NCBI GenBank assembly: GCA_041907145.1
Contig: JAYRHW010000101.1
Location: forward strand, 1-43,062
Direction: 5' to 3'
Origin: JAFLCA01 sp041907145
Lineage (GTDB): Bacteria; Bdellovibrionota_C; UBA2361; JAFLCA01
DNA: 43,062 bases
Shown here: in pieces, positions 16,574-25,935 of the stretch
Layout of the letters: every line of letters starts with the position of its first letter
Position numbering within the stretch: the stretch's first letter is position 1
The notes under the pieces: model-generated
The model's database searches: none
Told to the model about the DNA's origin: nothing
The model's input: only the letters and a program-made list of their open reading frames with translations
Made by a program: the position numbers and the translations under genes

Positions 16574-18619
16574 CTAGGCTGCAGGCAGGCGCTTCACCAG
16601 CGTTAATATCGTATACAGCGCTACCGCTTCGTTGCTCTGATTCATTACTTCAACATCCCATGCGACGACACCCTGGGGGATGCCTCCGTCGGGCGTTTCC
16701 TTTGCCGTCTTTTGCTTGCAGGTCAGCTTCACTTGAAGGGTGTCACCGATATACACGGGCTTCACAAAGCGCAGGTTGTCGAGCCCGTAATTTGCCAGTA
16801 CGGGACCAGGTGCGGGATCGACGAACAATCCGGCTGCCGCCGAAATCACAAAATACCCATGAGCTACACGCTTCTCGAATATCGAAGTCCGTGCGGCGAT
16901 ATCATCCATGTGGGCGTAAAAGAAATCTCCGCTTATGCCGGCGAAGTTTACGACATCAGCCTCAGAAATGGTGCGTCGATGCGTCGTTAGTGTTTCTCCG
17001 ATCTCGAGTTCCTCGAAATATTTTCTAAATGGATGCTTAGGGGCCTCAGGGCGATCCGCTCCGCGAATCCATTGATTGCCGATATGACTAAGTGTAGTAG
17101 GCGAACCCTGCACAGCAGTTCGTTGCATGAAGTGCATGACGCCGCGCGCTCCGCCCATCTCTTCGCCGCCGCCTGCCCGCCCGGGACCTCCGTGAATCAA
17201 ATGCGGTAGGGGAGAGCCGTGGCCGGTAGATTCTTTGGCGCAGTGCCGATTAATGACTACCAATCGGCCGTGGTACGGTGCGGTGCCTAGAACAACTTTC
17301 TTGGCAGTCGCGTCATTCGAGGTAAATAGTGAGCCTACGAGGCTGCCTCGTCCAAGGCGAGCTAGCTCGACTGCGTCATCGAGATTCTTGTATCCCATGA
17401 CCGTATTAACTGGGCCAAATGCCTCTACGGAGTGAGGCTCCTCGCGGGTAAGAGCGTCCTTGCAGTACAGCAGCACCGGCGGAAAGAATGCGCCTTTCGC
17501 CTTATCGGCGCCCAAGACCTCGAAGTCTCCGGGCTGACCATAGACCAGCTCACCTGCTTTCTTGAGCAGTTCGAAATTCTTCTGCACCTCCCCAACCTGG
17601 CCCTTACCGGCTAAGGGGCCCATCTTCACACCCTCAACCGCTGGGTTTCCGATTTTCACGTCACCGAGACGTTTGGCAAGAGATTTGATAACATCCTGTA
17701 CCATATCGTCGGGCACTATTGTTCGGCGAATGGCTGTGCACTTCTGACCCGCCTTCACCGTCATTTCTCTAGCGACTTCCTTGACGAAGAGGTCGAACTC
17801 TTCTGTTCCCGGCGTGGCGTCGGGAGCCAGGATGCAGCAATTAAGGGAATCTGCCTCCATATTAAAGCGAATGGAGTTTTCGACGATGGTAGAATGTTCC
17901 TTCAGCTTCCTGCCCGTGGCTGCGGATCCCGTGAAAGTGACGACGTCCTGGCAATTCAAATGATCGAGCATGTCGCCTGCGGAGCCACAGACCAGCTGTA
18001 ATGCTCCTTCCGGTAGGATCCCGGAAGCGATCATCTCACGCACCATCTTCTCCGTAAGATATGAAGTGACGGTCGCTGGCTTAACAATTGCCGGCATGCC
18101 TGCCAAGAAAGTTGGCGCGAGCTTCTCCAACATTCCCCAGCAAGGGAAATTAAACGCATTGATGTGAACAGCTACGCCCTCAAGCGGCACGCAAATATGT
18201 CGACCCGTAAAAGTCCCGTTTTTGGAGATATTTTCGGCGTTGCCTTCGACATGAAACGTCTCATCGGGAAATTCCTTGCGCCCCTTGCTGGCGAATACGA
18301 AAAACGTGCCGATACCACCTTCGATATCAATCCAGGAATCAACTTTGGTAGCTCCAGTCGCGGCGGAGACGGTATAAAAGCTGTCCTTCCGCTCCATCAA
18401 ATGCTTGGCCATGGCCTTGAGCATTCGCGCGCGCTCATGAAAGGTCATGGCGCGCAGCTTTGGTCCTCCTACTCGTCGAGCATATTCCGTCATGGCCTTG
18501 AAATTGAGGCCCTCACTCGTGGCTTCTGCGATGCTCTCCCCGGTCACGGCATTAAAGAGTTCCTGACCTTTACCCTTGCCCTCGACCCACTGCCCTTCGG
18601 CGTAGCTTTGTAATTTCAT
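16574..18619 (-). CDS. paaZ: PaaZ: oxepin-CoA hydrolase/aldehyde dehydrogenase fusion
   Basis: This 681-residue bifunctional enzyme has an aldehyde dehydrogenase domain at about 1-525 with catalytic E255 (NMEADSLN) and C294 (GQKCTAIRR), and a MaoC-like hotdog hydratase domain from about 540 with GDFFYAHMD as its active-site segment. In the phenylacetate pathway the hydratase opens the oxepin-CoA ring and the dehydrogenase oxidises the unstable semialdehyde to 3-oxo-5,6-dehydrosuberyl-CoA, with channelling between domains. Full length (E. coli PaaZ is also 681 residues) and both sites intact suggest a working enzyme. It is the last gene of the paaGHIJYZ operon, 17 nt after paaY. Confidence 0.95.
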   Translation of the reverse strand: MKLQSYAEGQWVEGKGKGQELFNAVTGESIAEATSEGLNFKAMTEYARRVGGPKLRAMTFHERARMLKAMAKHLMERKDSFYTVSAATGATKVDSWIDIEGGIGTFFVFASKGRKEFPDETFHVEGNAENISKNGTFTGRHICVPLEGVAVHINAFNFPCWGMLEKLAPTFLAGMPAIVKPATVTSYLTEKMVREMIASGILPEGALQLVCGSAGDMLDHLNCQDVVTFTGSAATGRKLKEHSTIVENSIRFNMEADSLNCCILAPDATPGTEEFDLFVKEVAREMTVKAGQKCTAIRRTIVPDDMVQDVIKSLAKRLGDVKIGNPAVEGVKMGPLAGKGQVGEVQKNFELLKKAGELVYGQPGDFEVLGADKAKGAFFPPVLLYCKDALTREEPHSVEAFGPVNTVMGYKNLDDAVELARLGRGSLVGSLFTSNDATAKKVVLGTAPYHGRLVVINRHCAKESTGHGSPLPHLIHGGPGRAGGGEEMGGARGVMHFMQRTAVQGSPTTLSHIGNQWIRGADRPEAPKHPFRKYFEELEIGETLTTHRRTISEADVVNFAGISGDFFYAHMDDIAARTSIFEKRVAHGYFVISAAAGLFVDPAPGPVLANYGLDNLRFVKPVYIGDTLQVKLTCKQKTAKETPDGGIPQGVVAWDVEVMNQSNEAVALYTILTLVKRLPAA

Positions 18620-18636
18620 CTTATTTTCCTTTCCTA

Positions 18637-19230
18637 CTACTTGGACTGAGTCCAGGGCTTGTAATTAATCTGCATTTTGGGGCGATCATTTGGCATTTCA
18701 CGCAGCGGTTCACAGGCTTGAAGCGTCTGATGGAGCTGCTTAGGCAGAGCCTGATACAATTTGGTCCCGTCGGTTTTCCACGCAATCATGTCATCGCTGA
18801 CATCCTTGACGATTTTGGCAGGATTCCCGACGACAACTTTGCGTGGGGGAATCTTGGTGTCTGCCGGCACGAAGCAAAGTGCGCCGACGATACACTCATC
18901 ACCGATCTCAACATTATCCATCAGCACGGCATTCATCCCAATCAAGCTGTTCCGACCGATATGGGCCCCATGCACGACCGCGCCATGCCCGATGTGGGCA
19001 GACTCTTCGAGAATCACCGTTACTCCCGGGAACATATGGATCGTGCAGTTCTCTTGCACGTTGCAGCCGTCCTTGATGATGATTTCACCCCAGTCTCCGC
19101 GAATGGCAGCACCTGGGCCGACATACACATCCCGGCCGATGACTACGTTTCCAGTAACCGCGGCGCTTGGATGGATAAACGCCGTCTCGTGCACGACGGG
19201 GCGATAGCCCGCGAATTCATAGGTTGCCAT
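18637..19230 (-). CDS. paaY: PaaY: gamma-carbonic-anhydrase-like thioesterase
   Basis: This 197-residue left-handed beta-helix protein has hexapeptide repeats across about 15-145 (AVTGNVVIGRDVYVGPGA). Candidate metal histidines are H65 (TIHMF), H82 and H87 (IGHGAVVHG). E. coli PaaY is a thioesterase that clears ring-hydroxylated or stalled CoA thioesters, preventing CoA trapping. The ATG at 19230 is chosen because it overlaps the paaJ stop (TAATG), which indicates coupling. A longer frame up to 19290 would run deep into paaJ and lacks family similarity in the added part. It lies 17 nt before paaZ. Confidence 0.88.
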   Translation of the reverse strand: MATYEFAGYRPVVHETAFIHPSAAVTGNVVIGRDVYVGPGAAIRGDWGEIIIKDGCNVQENCTIHMFPGVTVILEESAHIGHGAVVHGAHIGRNSLIGMNAVLMDNVEIGDECIVGALCFVPADTKIPPRKVVVGNPAKIVKDVSDDMIAWKTDGTKLYQALPKQLHQTLQACEPLREMPNDRPKMQINYKPWTQSK

Positions 19231-20441
19231 TAGGATACGCGCTCCAAAATCATCGCCATGCCCTGACCAACACCGATGCACAGCGTACACAGCGCATAGC
19301 GTTCTTTACGCTCCTCGAGCTCATGCAGCGCAGTGAGAATCAATCTGGCTCCCGACATCCCGAGCGGATGCCCTAAGGCAATAGCGCCGCCATTGGGATT
19401 AATGCGCGAGTCGTCATCTTTCAACCCAAGCTCGCGGATGCAAGCCAGTGACTGCGCGGCAAAGGCCTCATTTAGTTCGATCACTGATATGTCGGAAAGT
19501 TTAAGATCGGCGCGAGCAAGGACTTTCTGGGTAGCGGTTACCGGGCCAATGCCCATGATGCGGGGCTCCACACCAGAAGCCGCCGCTGCGACAATCCTTG
19601 CTCTGGACTTCAGGCCATGGGTCTTCAAGCCAGTGTCAGATGCCAAGAGCAGGGCACAGGCCCCATCATTTAGTCCCGACGAGTTCCCAGCTGTAACGGA
19701 GCCCTTGCCGTCAGTGCGGAAGGCGGGCTTAAGTTTACCCAGCGTTTCAAGCGTGGTCTGTGGACGCAAAAACTCGTCCTTGTCGAAGCGCAGGGTTTCG
19801 CCCTTTCCCCTCGGTACATCAACGGCCACGATTTCCTTAGCCAGACGGCCCGACTCTCTAGCGCGGGCGGCCTTCTGCTGTGAAGCGAGAGCAAAGGCGT
19901 CCTGGTCTCCGCGTGAGATGCCGTATTTTTCGACTAAATTTTCAGCCGTTTGTCCCATCGAATCCGTTCCGTACATCTCCTTCATGCGCGGATTGACGAA
20001 TCTCCATCCTAAGCTCGTGTCGAAAAATTCGACATTCCGAGCAAAGGCAGACTCCGATTTGGAGAGCACATACGGGGCTCGTGTCATCTGTTCTGCGCCG
20101 CCGGCAATAAACAAATCGCCTTCATTTGCTTTGATAGCCTGAGCAGCACGGGCAGTTGCAGCAAGGCCTGAGGCGCACAGTCTATTGACCGTTTCTCCCG
20201 GCACCGTAACCGGCAGACCGGCCAAAAGTAGCGCCATGCGCGCCACATTGCGGTTATCCTCGCCGGCCTGATTAGCGCAGCCGTATATTACATCATCGAT
20301 CTTTTCAGCAACTGACCTTGAATGCCGCTCCAGCAACGCCCGTATCGGGTGGGCGGCTAAATCATCCGCACGGATCGCCGAAAGCGTACCGCCCAGGGAT
20401 CCAATAGGAGTGCGAACTCCATCAACAACATATGCATTCAT
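19230..20441 (-). CDS. paaJ: PaaJ: 3-oxoadipyl-CoA/3-oxodehydrosuberyl-CoA thiolase
   Basis: This 403-residue thiolase has the nucleophile C89 in NRLCASG, the histidine H358 in ALGHPLGMSGAR, and the second cysteine C388 in CIGVGQG. The family cleaves 3-oxoacyl-CoA with CoA to release acetyl-CoA. PaaJ acts twice in phenylacetate breakdown, on the C8 and C6 intermediates. Family sequence alone would also allow the beta-ketoadipate thiolase PcaF, but the paa operon context favours PaaJ. It overlaps paaI by 4 nt (ATGA) and paaY by 1 nt. Confidence 0.92.
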   Translation of the reverse strand: MNAYVVDGVRTPIGSLGGTLSAIRADDLAAHPIRALLERHSRSVAEKIDDVIYGCANQAGEDNRNVARMALLLAGLPVTVPGETVNRLCASGLAATARAAQAIKANEGDLFIAGGAEQMTRAPYVLSKSESAFARNVEFFDTSLGWRFVNPRMKEMYGTDSMGQTAENLVEKYGISRGDQDAFALASQQKAARARESGRLAKEIVAVDVPRGKGETLRFDKDEFLRPQTTLETLGKLKPAFRTDGKGSVTAGNSSGLNDGACALLLASDTGLKTHGLKSRARIVAAAASGVEPRIMGIGPVTATQKVLARADLKLSDISVIELNEAFAAQSLACIRELGLKDDDSRINPNGGAIALGHPLGMSGARLILTALHELEERKERYALCTLCIGVGQGMAMILERVS

Positions 20442-20875
20442 GCAACATTCTCGGTAAAAAAAGTTTTCTTGGTGCGATAAACCGTGCCCCGAAATAGGGC
20501 GACAGTCTCCGATTTTTGAGACTTTACCTCGACTTCATAGAAGCCCACGTTCTCCGTACGAGAAAGCTCTTTGGCACTGGCCGTGAGCACATCACCCTCG
20601 CGAACAGACGCCGGATAGGAGACGGCAGTGTCGAGGGCCACGCTGATTCTGCCATGCGTATTTGCTGCGAAAGCGAACGCTGAATCAGCAAGCGAGTACG
20701 CGATGCCGCCGTGACAGGTGCCAAAGCCATTGAGCATTTCTCTTCTGATTTTCATGGTGCAGGTGGCATTTCCCGGCGTGAGAGAGATAACTTCGATGCC
20801 AAGCCAGGCGCTAAACCCGTCAGCTGAGCGCATCTTGGCAACTACTGCGTCTGCCAATGCCTGGGGCTCCATCAC
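20438..20875 (-). CDS. paaI: PaaI: hydroxyphenylacetyl-CoA thioesterase
   Basis: This single hotdog domain of about 145 residues carries the CHGGIAYSLADSAFAFA motif at 54-70, with HGG at 55-57 and the likely catalytic D64. PaaI hydrolyses ring-hydroxylated phenylacetyl-CoA and similar dead-end thioesters. Two starts are possible: GTG at 20875 or ATG at 20872. The ATG gives a TGATG overlap with paaH and is preferred, so the protein may be one residue shorter. The end overlaps paaJ by 4 nt. Length and motifs are normal for the family. Confidence 0.92.
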   Translation of the reverse strand: MMEPQALADAVVAKMRSADGFSAWLGIEVISLTPGNATCTMKIRREMLNGFGTCHGGIAYSLADSAFAFAANTHGRISVALDTAVSYPASVREGDVLTASAKELSRTENVGFYEVEVKSQKSETVALFRGTVYRTKKTFFTENVA

Positions 20876-22056
20876 TTACCTCCGTAGAACTTCTGATTGC
20901 CCTTAGCCATTCGGCGGAGCAGGGGGCAGGGACGATAGCGGTCCTCGCAGTATTCTTCGTACAGCGCGGTGAGTCGATCGAGAACCTTCCTGCTGCCAAT
21001 CTCATCGGCCCAACGCAACAACCCCTTGGGGTAATTAACGCCCTTGGTCATGGCGATATCGAGATCTTCGACGCTGGCGATGTTCATTAGAATCGCATCC
21101 GCAGCCTCGTTTATGAGCATTGCGACCACTCTGTCAACAATCTGAGCGCCAAGCGCCTTGTCCTTATTCGGCGTGGGAGGCACAGCATCCGGGCTGTACT
21201 CGTAGTACCCGCGCCCTGTCTTTCGCCCTAGAAGACGCGCTTCAACCAAACGTTTCTGCGTTAGTGAAGGCTTGAAGCGCGGATCAAAGAAGAACGATTC
21301 GAAGACCGTTTCAGTAACCTTCAGGTTTACGTCGTTGCCGATGAAATCCATCAATTCAAAGGGGCCCATACGAAAACCGCCGATTTCCTTGAGTGCCCAG
21401 TCAATCGTAGCGATATCGGCGATACCCTCTTCAAGAATTCGGATTGATTCTGAATAAAACGGGCGCGCTACTCGGTTTACGATAAAGCCGGGAGTATCCT
21501 TGGCAAGCACCGTGGTTTTCCCCCAGCTGTCGATGAGTCCGCGCGAGGCATTAACGACGATTTCGTCAGAGAGTAAGCTTGGAATAATCTCCACCAATGG
21601 CATTACCGGCGCAGGATTGAAGAAGTGAATTCCAACGACACGTTCTGGGTGCTTGCACTTCGAGGCAATCGACGCAATCGACAAGGATGATGTGTTAGTG
21701 CCGAGAATACAGTCTTCGGAAACAATAGTTTCAAGTTTGGCGAATATTTCCTGCTTGACCTTCAAGTATTCGACGACAGCTTCGATCACTACGCTGCAGG
21801 AGGCGTAAGATGACAGGCCTTCCGCAAACTGAATCCGCTTGAGAATGGCCTTGGCATCCGTTTCGCTCAGTTGCCCCTTTTCGACTTGTCGCTTGAGATT
21901 CTTATCGATTGCCAGCTGCGCCTTGGTGATTTGCTCACTGCTGGTATCATGCAGCACAACGGTATGACCACTTTGGGCCGCAAGCTGAGCGATGCCTCCG
22001 CCCATGGCGCCGGCGCCGATAACTCCCATGACCGCTGACTTTTCCAGTTTGCTCAC
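20872..22056 (-). CDS. paaH: PaaH: 3-hydroxyadipyl-CoA dehydrogenase
   Basis: This 394-residue protein has an N-terminal NAD-binding Rossmann fold with GAGAMGGGIA at 14-23 and the catalytic region GIHFFNPAPVMPLVEII near 142-158. Two C-terminal 3HCDH domains follow, the first ending RKTGRGYYEYSP and the second about 300-390. Many 3-hydroxybutyryl-CoA dehydrogenases (about 280 residues) have only one such domain; the doubled form fits PaaH. It oxidises (3S)-3-hydroxyadipyl-CoA to 3-oxoadipyl-CoA. The start codon is GTG at 22056, immediately after the paaG stop with no gap, so translation is probably coupled. Confidence 0.92.
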   Translation of the reverse strand: MSKLEKSAVMGVIGAGAMGGGIAQLAAQSGHTVVLHDTSSEQITKAQLAIDKNLKRQVEKGQLSETDAKAILKRIQFAEGLSSYASCSVVIEAVVEYLKVKQEIFAKLETIVSEDCILGTNTSSLSIASIASKCKHPERVVGIHFFNPAPVMPLVEIIPSLLSDEIVVNASRGLIDSWGKTTVLAKDTPGFIVNRVARPFYSESIRILEEGIADIATIDWALKEIGGFRMGPFELMDFIGNDVNLKVTETVFESFFFDPRFKPSLTQKRLVEARLLGRKTGRGYYEYSPDAVPPTPNKDKALGAQIVDRVVAMLINEAADAILMNIASVEDLDIAMTKGVNYPKGLLRWADEIGSRKVLDRLTALYEEYCEDRYRPCPLLRRMAKGNQKFYGGK

Positions 22057-22848
22057 TTATGCCCCTCGAAATTGTGGTGCACGCTTTTCGAGGAATGCCC
22101 GAACGCCTTCGGCGTAATCTGCCGTGCGCCCAGCTTCGTCCTGGAGCACCTCTTCGAACTTGAGCTGTTCCGCAAGCGAATTCCCCAACGAAGCATTAAT
22201 GCCACGCTTGATAAGCCCTAAGCCTTTGGTTGGTTGGGTGGCAAGTAGGACGGCGAGTGCGGAAGCCTCTTCCAGTAGTTTCTCTGCTGCTACTGCCTTG
22301 TAGATCAATCCAATTTGCACTGCCTGCTCCGCTGCAATTTTTTCTCCGAGCATCATTAACGCAGTCGCGCGAGGTAGTCCCAGGAGCCGCGGCAGGAAGA
22401 ATGTTCCGCCGCTATCGGGAATTAAGCCTACTTTGCAGAATGATTGAATGAAGGAAGCTTGGGTCGAGGCAAAAACAATATCACAGGCCAATGCTAGATT
22501 TGCTCCAGCCCCTGCAGCGACTCCGTTTACTGCGCAAATTACCGGCTTCTCGATTCGCCGCAGTGCAAGAATTATCGGATTGTAGCACTCGCGCACAATC
22601 TTCCCGAGGCTCGCTGACGCACCGTTTTGAGACGGAGGAATATCCGCAAGATCTTGTCCGGCGCAAAAGCCTCGACCGGCGCCTGTCAACAACACTGCGC
22701 GTACGTCGGTTTCATCGGCGCAGGCTGTGATAGCGGATAGCAGTTCGCCCGACATCTGCCGATTGAAGCTGTTCAAAACATCAGGGCGATTAAGCGTAAT
22801 TGTTGCGACTGAGTCTTTGATGGTCTTGGTTACTAGAGCAGCGCTCAT
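22057..22848 (-). CDS. paaG: PaaG: ring-1,2-epoxyphenylacetyl-CoA isomerase
   Basis: This 263-residue crotonase-fold protein has the oxyanion-hole segments GFCAGQDL at 60-67 and AAGAGANLALACD at 111-123. GLIPDSGG at 141-148 places D145 where PaaG has its catalytic aspartate, instead of the glutamate of true hydratases. It isomerises the epoxide to oxepin-CoA and also shifts double bonds during beta-oxidation. It is the first gene of the paaGHIJYZ operon. The 131-bp gap to the carbonic anhydrase gene on the same strand should hold the operon promoter, but no clear operator was found there. Confidence 0.92.
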   Translation of the reverse strand: MSAALVTKTIKDSVATITLNRPDVLNSFNRQMSGELLSAITACADETDVRAVLLTGAGRGFCAGQDLADIPPSQNGASASLGKIVRECYNPIILALRRIEKPVICAVNGVAAGAGANLALACDIVFASTQASFIQSFCKVGLIPDSGGTFFLPRLLGLPRATALMMLGEKIAAEQAVQIGLIYKAVAAEKLLEEASALAVLLATQPTKGLGLIKRGINASLGNSLAEQLKFEEVLQDEAGRTADYAEGVRAFLEKRAPQFRGA

Positions 22849-22980
22849 AGGGTAGGTAGTCTCCGGGCTAAGCCTGCCAGGTTTACCATAGATATCAGGA
22901 CGGAAGAAGAACGGGGCCCGATCTACGCGATGCCATTAATGCTTAGCTATTTCAAGAGGTTAGCAGACTGTCTAGAAGGG

Positions 22981-23616
22981 CTATTTGGGGCCACTAAGGC
23001 GATACAGGGAACTCACCTCTTCCTGCGCGGTAACGGTAACGCCTAGGTCCTTTATGAGCCCGTTTTCGATGCCGTAAATCCACCCATGCACTGCGAGGGG
23101 TTGACCCAGTCGCCAGGCGTCCTGAACTATAGTTGTGTGGCAAATGTTGCCAACTTGAGCCATGACATTGAGCTCGCAAAGCCGGTTTAGCTTCTCGTTG
23201 CTTCCGAGATTTTGGAGTTCATTGTCGTAGATCTTTGCAACATCTTTAATATGTCTAAGCCAATTATCGATGAGACCTAACGGGGCGGTGCCCATAGCGG
23301 CCTGTACTCCGCCGCAGCCGTAATGTCCGCACAAAATGATGTGTTTCACCTTGAGAACGGCCACGGCGTACTGAATGACGGAAAGGCAGTTGAAATCGGT
23401 GTGTACTACAAGATTCGCAACATTGCGGTGAACAAAAATTTCTCCGGGCAATAGCCCAACAATTTGATTCGCGGGAACGCGGCTATCCGAGCAGCCAATC
23501 CATAAATATTGCGGAAACTGCTGCTTGGAGAGCTTGGTGAAAAAATCAGGATCCTGAGCTTTGACTCCTTGAGCCCAAGCACGATTACGCTGAAACAGTT
23601 CGCTAAGAGTTTTCAC
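22981..23616 (-). CDS. can: beta-class carbonic anhydrase
   Basis: This 211-residue enzyme has the zinc ligands C42, H98 and C101 (GCSDSRVP and CGHYGCGG) and the D44/R46 catalytic dyad. It interconverts CO2 and bicarbonate in the cytosol. The motif spacing and length match the E. coli Can type. It lies upstream of paaG on the same strand but 131 nt away, so it may be separately transcribed. The 227-bp divergent gap to the E1 gene (23617-23843) is AT-rich and should contain promoters for both directions; no clear box pair was fixed there. Confidence 0.93.
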   Translation of the reverse strand: MKTLSELFQRNRAWAQGVKAQDPDFFTKLSKQQFPQYLWIGCSDSRVPANQIVGLLPGEIFVHRNVANLVVHTDFNCLSVIQYAVAVLKVKHIILCGHYGCGGVQAAMGTAPLGLIDNWLRHIKDVAKIYDNELQNLGSNEKLNRLCELNVMAQVGNICHTTIVQDAWRLGQPLAVHGWIYGIENGLIKDLGVTVTAQEEVSSLYRLSGPK

Positions 23617-23843
23617 GATAAAGAATCTCCGAATGCTGCGAAGGTGCTCATGTTGTGCCAGATAAGCAGTGCTTCCCCATAGCTCTCCATGATAGCGGGC
23701 TGAAGCGGTGCTGCCAATTATAATGATTTCATTGCCTTACCCTAAAATAATGGGATAACTAGAACAGCGTTGATTAACTGACTCGGATTGATTGCCTGCC
23801 CCGATCATGGCAAAAATCTAGGGCTTATTTTACTGGTGAAGTA

Positions 23844-25925
23844 ATGGTTCAAGCCTCCCCCAATCCGCACTTTGACTGGAAAAAAATCGTCTACCTGACG
23901 CTAGCTTCGAGGGCTTTGGATAGCATAGAGGAAACCAAACTTCTTCCAGAAAAGAAGGTGCTGTACCAGTTCACTGCACGCGGGCATGACGTCGCGCAAA
24001 TTATGCTGGGATCGCTTCTCAATCATAAGCATGACGCCGCGGGAGCTTATTACCGATCTCGTCCGCTTTTGCTCTCCGTTGGATTGACTCTCGAAGATGC
24101 CTTTGCCGGGCCCATGGGGAAGTCAGGCGGATTCAGTGATGGACGCGATATCGGAGTTGTTTGCAATTTCCCCGGCAAGAATTCAACCACGGTACTTCCC
24201 ATGTCTGGAGATGTTGGATCCCAATATACTCCAGTAGCAGGCTGGGCCCAGGCCATCACGTATCACCGCGATGTGCTCAAGGATAAGAGCTACGAAGGTG
24301 GAATCGCTGTATCACTTGGTGGTGATGCGTCTGCGGCAACAAACGGATTCTGGTCGGCGCTCACCATCGCAACGACACTGAAGTTGCCGATGCTGTTCTA
24401 CATCGAGGACAACGGATACGGCATTTCGGTTCCTTCTGAAAAGCAGACACCCGGCGGCAATATTGCTGCAAATCTTGCCTCCTTCAAGAATCTCTTCATT
24501 CTTGACGGCGACGGTAGCGAGCCTGCCGAGGCGGCGGCGCTCATAAAGCAGGCAGTTGATTACGTGCGCACAGGGAGTAAAGGTCCGGCGCTCCTGAGAC
24601 TGCGAGTGCCTCGGCTATCTGGACATTCGGGCCAGGATACGCAGGCCTATAAGAGTAAGGAATTTATTGCCGAGGAAAGGGAGCGCGATCCGTTACCAAA
24701 GCTGAAGAAGTATTTGGTGCCGGCGCTGCTCTCCGAGGCTGATTGGAACAAGATTGAGAGTACTGTAGCTGCAGATATCGAAAGGGCGCTTGCCGGGGCT
24801 TTGGCTAGGCCTGAGCCAAGACTCGATACGGCTCTGCGGCATGTATTTGCCGAAAGACTGCCTAGCGGCGAAGAGGACGTTGCAGCAATTGGAGGCCTCC
24901 GGTCAGCGGGATTTACGCTCCCCGCGGCGACGGAGACAGCAGACCCCGAGCCTACTCGCACCAATATGCTGACCGCTATTCGGCGTACCCTTGAGGTCGA
25001 ACTTAGGATCAATCCACGAGTGCTGGTATTTGGGGAGGATGTGGGTCCCAAGGGTGGTGTTCATGCCGCGACGTTGGGATTGCAAGATACCTTTGGCTCA
25101 GCCCGCGTTTTCGATACGTCGCTGTCTGAAGAGGGTATTATAGGCCGCTCGGTCGGCATGGCGATAGCCGGACTCATGCCGGTGGCAGAGATTCAGTTCC
25201 GTAAATATGCCGATCCTGCCCAAGAGCAGCTCAATAACTGCGGTACTATCCGTTGGAGAACGGCCAATCGATTCTGTGCACCGATTGTTGTACGAATGCC
25301 GGGTGGTTTTGCCAAGTGCGGGGATCCCTGGCATTCAGTGAGTGGTGAAGTGCTATGGGCACATGCCGTGGGTTGGCAAGTATGCTACCCCTCTCATGCT
25401 GAGGACGCTGTCGGACTGCTTCGTTCCGCCCTGCGTAGTAGCAATCCGACCATATTCTTCGAGCATCGCCATATGCTTGATGCGCCTTGGGCGCGAAGAC
25501 CCTATCCCGGTGATCAGTACGTAATTCCAATCGGCAAGGGTTCCGTCGTCAAAGAGGGCTCAGCGATCTCTGTGATTACCTGGGGCGCAATGGTGGAGCG
25601 CTGCGAGCTGGCGATCGATCAATCTGGAATTGAAGCCGAATTAATCGATTTACGCACGATCGCGCCCTGGGACAGGGAGCTTGTGCTAGCTTCTGTCAAA
25701 AAGACTCGGCGTTGTTTAATCGTGCATGAGGATACTATAACTGCAGGATTCGGAGCTGAAATAGCGGCAGTTGTTGCGAAGGAATCATTCTTTAACCTTG
25801 ATGCGCCGGTCGACCGCATGGCGGTACCGGATATTCCGATTCCCTACAATGTGCCGTTGATGGAGTCGATTCTCCCCACAGTGGATGGAATCGCGGCACG
25901 CATCACTGAATTGACCGAAATATAA
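23844..25925 (+). CDS. fused alpha/beta E1 of a 2-oxoacid dehydrogenase complex
   Basis: This 693-residue thiamine-diphosphate enzyme joins the E1 alpha (about 1-345) and E1 beta (about 370-693) subunits. The alpha part has the ThDP motif starting GGDASAATNGFW and ending EDNGYGISVPS. The beta part has GEDVGPKGGVHAAT and FDTSLSEEGIIG. It decarboxylates a 2-oxoacid and passes the acyl group to the lipoyl E2 encoded 10 nt downstream. The fusion resembles branched-chain-type E1 proteins of some bacteria, but pyruvate or other substrates cannot be excluded. No E3 gene is nearby, so a shared E3 from elsewhere is assumed. Confidence 0.88.
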   Translation: MVQASPNPHFDWKKIVYLTLASRALDSIEETKLLPEKKVLYQFTARGHDVAQIMLGSLLNHKHDAAGAYYRSRPLLLSVGLTLEDAFAGPMGKSGGFSDGRDIGVVCNFPGKNSTTVLPMSGDVGSQYTPVAGWAQAITYHRDVLKDKSYEGGIAVSLGGDASAATNGFWSALTIATTLKLPMLFYIEDNGYGISVPSEKQTPGGNIAANLASFKNLFILDGDGSEPAEAAALIKQAVDYVRTGSKGPALLRLRVPRLSGHSGQDTQAYKSKEFIAEERERDPLPKLKKYLVPALLSEADWNKIESTVAADIERALAGALARPEPRLDTALRHVFAERLPSGEEDVAAIGGLRSAGFTLPAATETADPEPTRTNMLTAIRRTLEVELRINPRVLVFGEDVGPKGGVHAATLGLQDTFGSARVFDTSLSEEGIIGRSVGMAIAGLMPVAEIQFRKYADPAQEQLNNCGTIRWRTANRFCAPIVVRMPGGFAKCGDPWHSVSGEVLWAHAVGWQVCYPSHAEDAVGLLRSALRSSNPTIFFEHRHMLDAPWARRPYPGDQYVIPIGKGSVVKEGSAISVITWGAMVERCELAIDQSGIEAELIDLRTIAPWDRELVLASVKKTRRCLIVHEDTITAGFGAEIAAVVAKESFFNLDAPVDRMAVPDIPIPYNVPLMESILPTVDGIAARITELTEI

Positions 25926-25935
25926 GGAAGGTCGC

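Noticed and set aside
18164..18613. 149-codon plus-strand frame opposite paaZ
   Set aside because: Antisense to the conserved N-terminal dehydrogenase domain of PaaZ; no supporting start or motif.
19231..19290. N-terminal extension of PaaY
   Set aside because: The added 20 residues overlap the paaJ 3' end and do not resemble the family; the TAATG junction supports the start at 19230.
19333..20142. 269-codon plus-strand frame opposite paaJ
   Set aside because: It is antisense to a complete thiolase with all catalytic residues and has the Ser/Ala/Leu-rich composition of a shadow frame.
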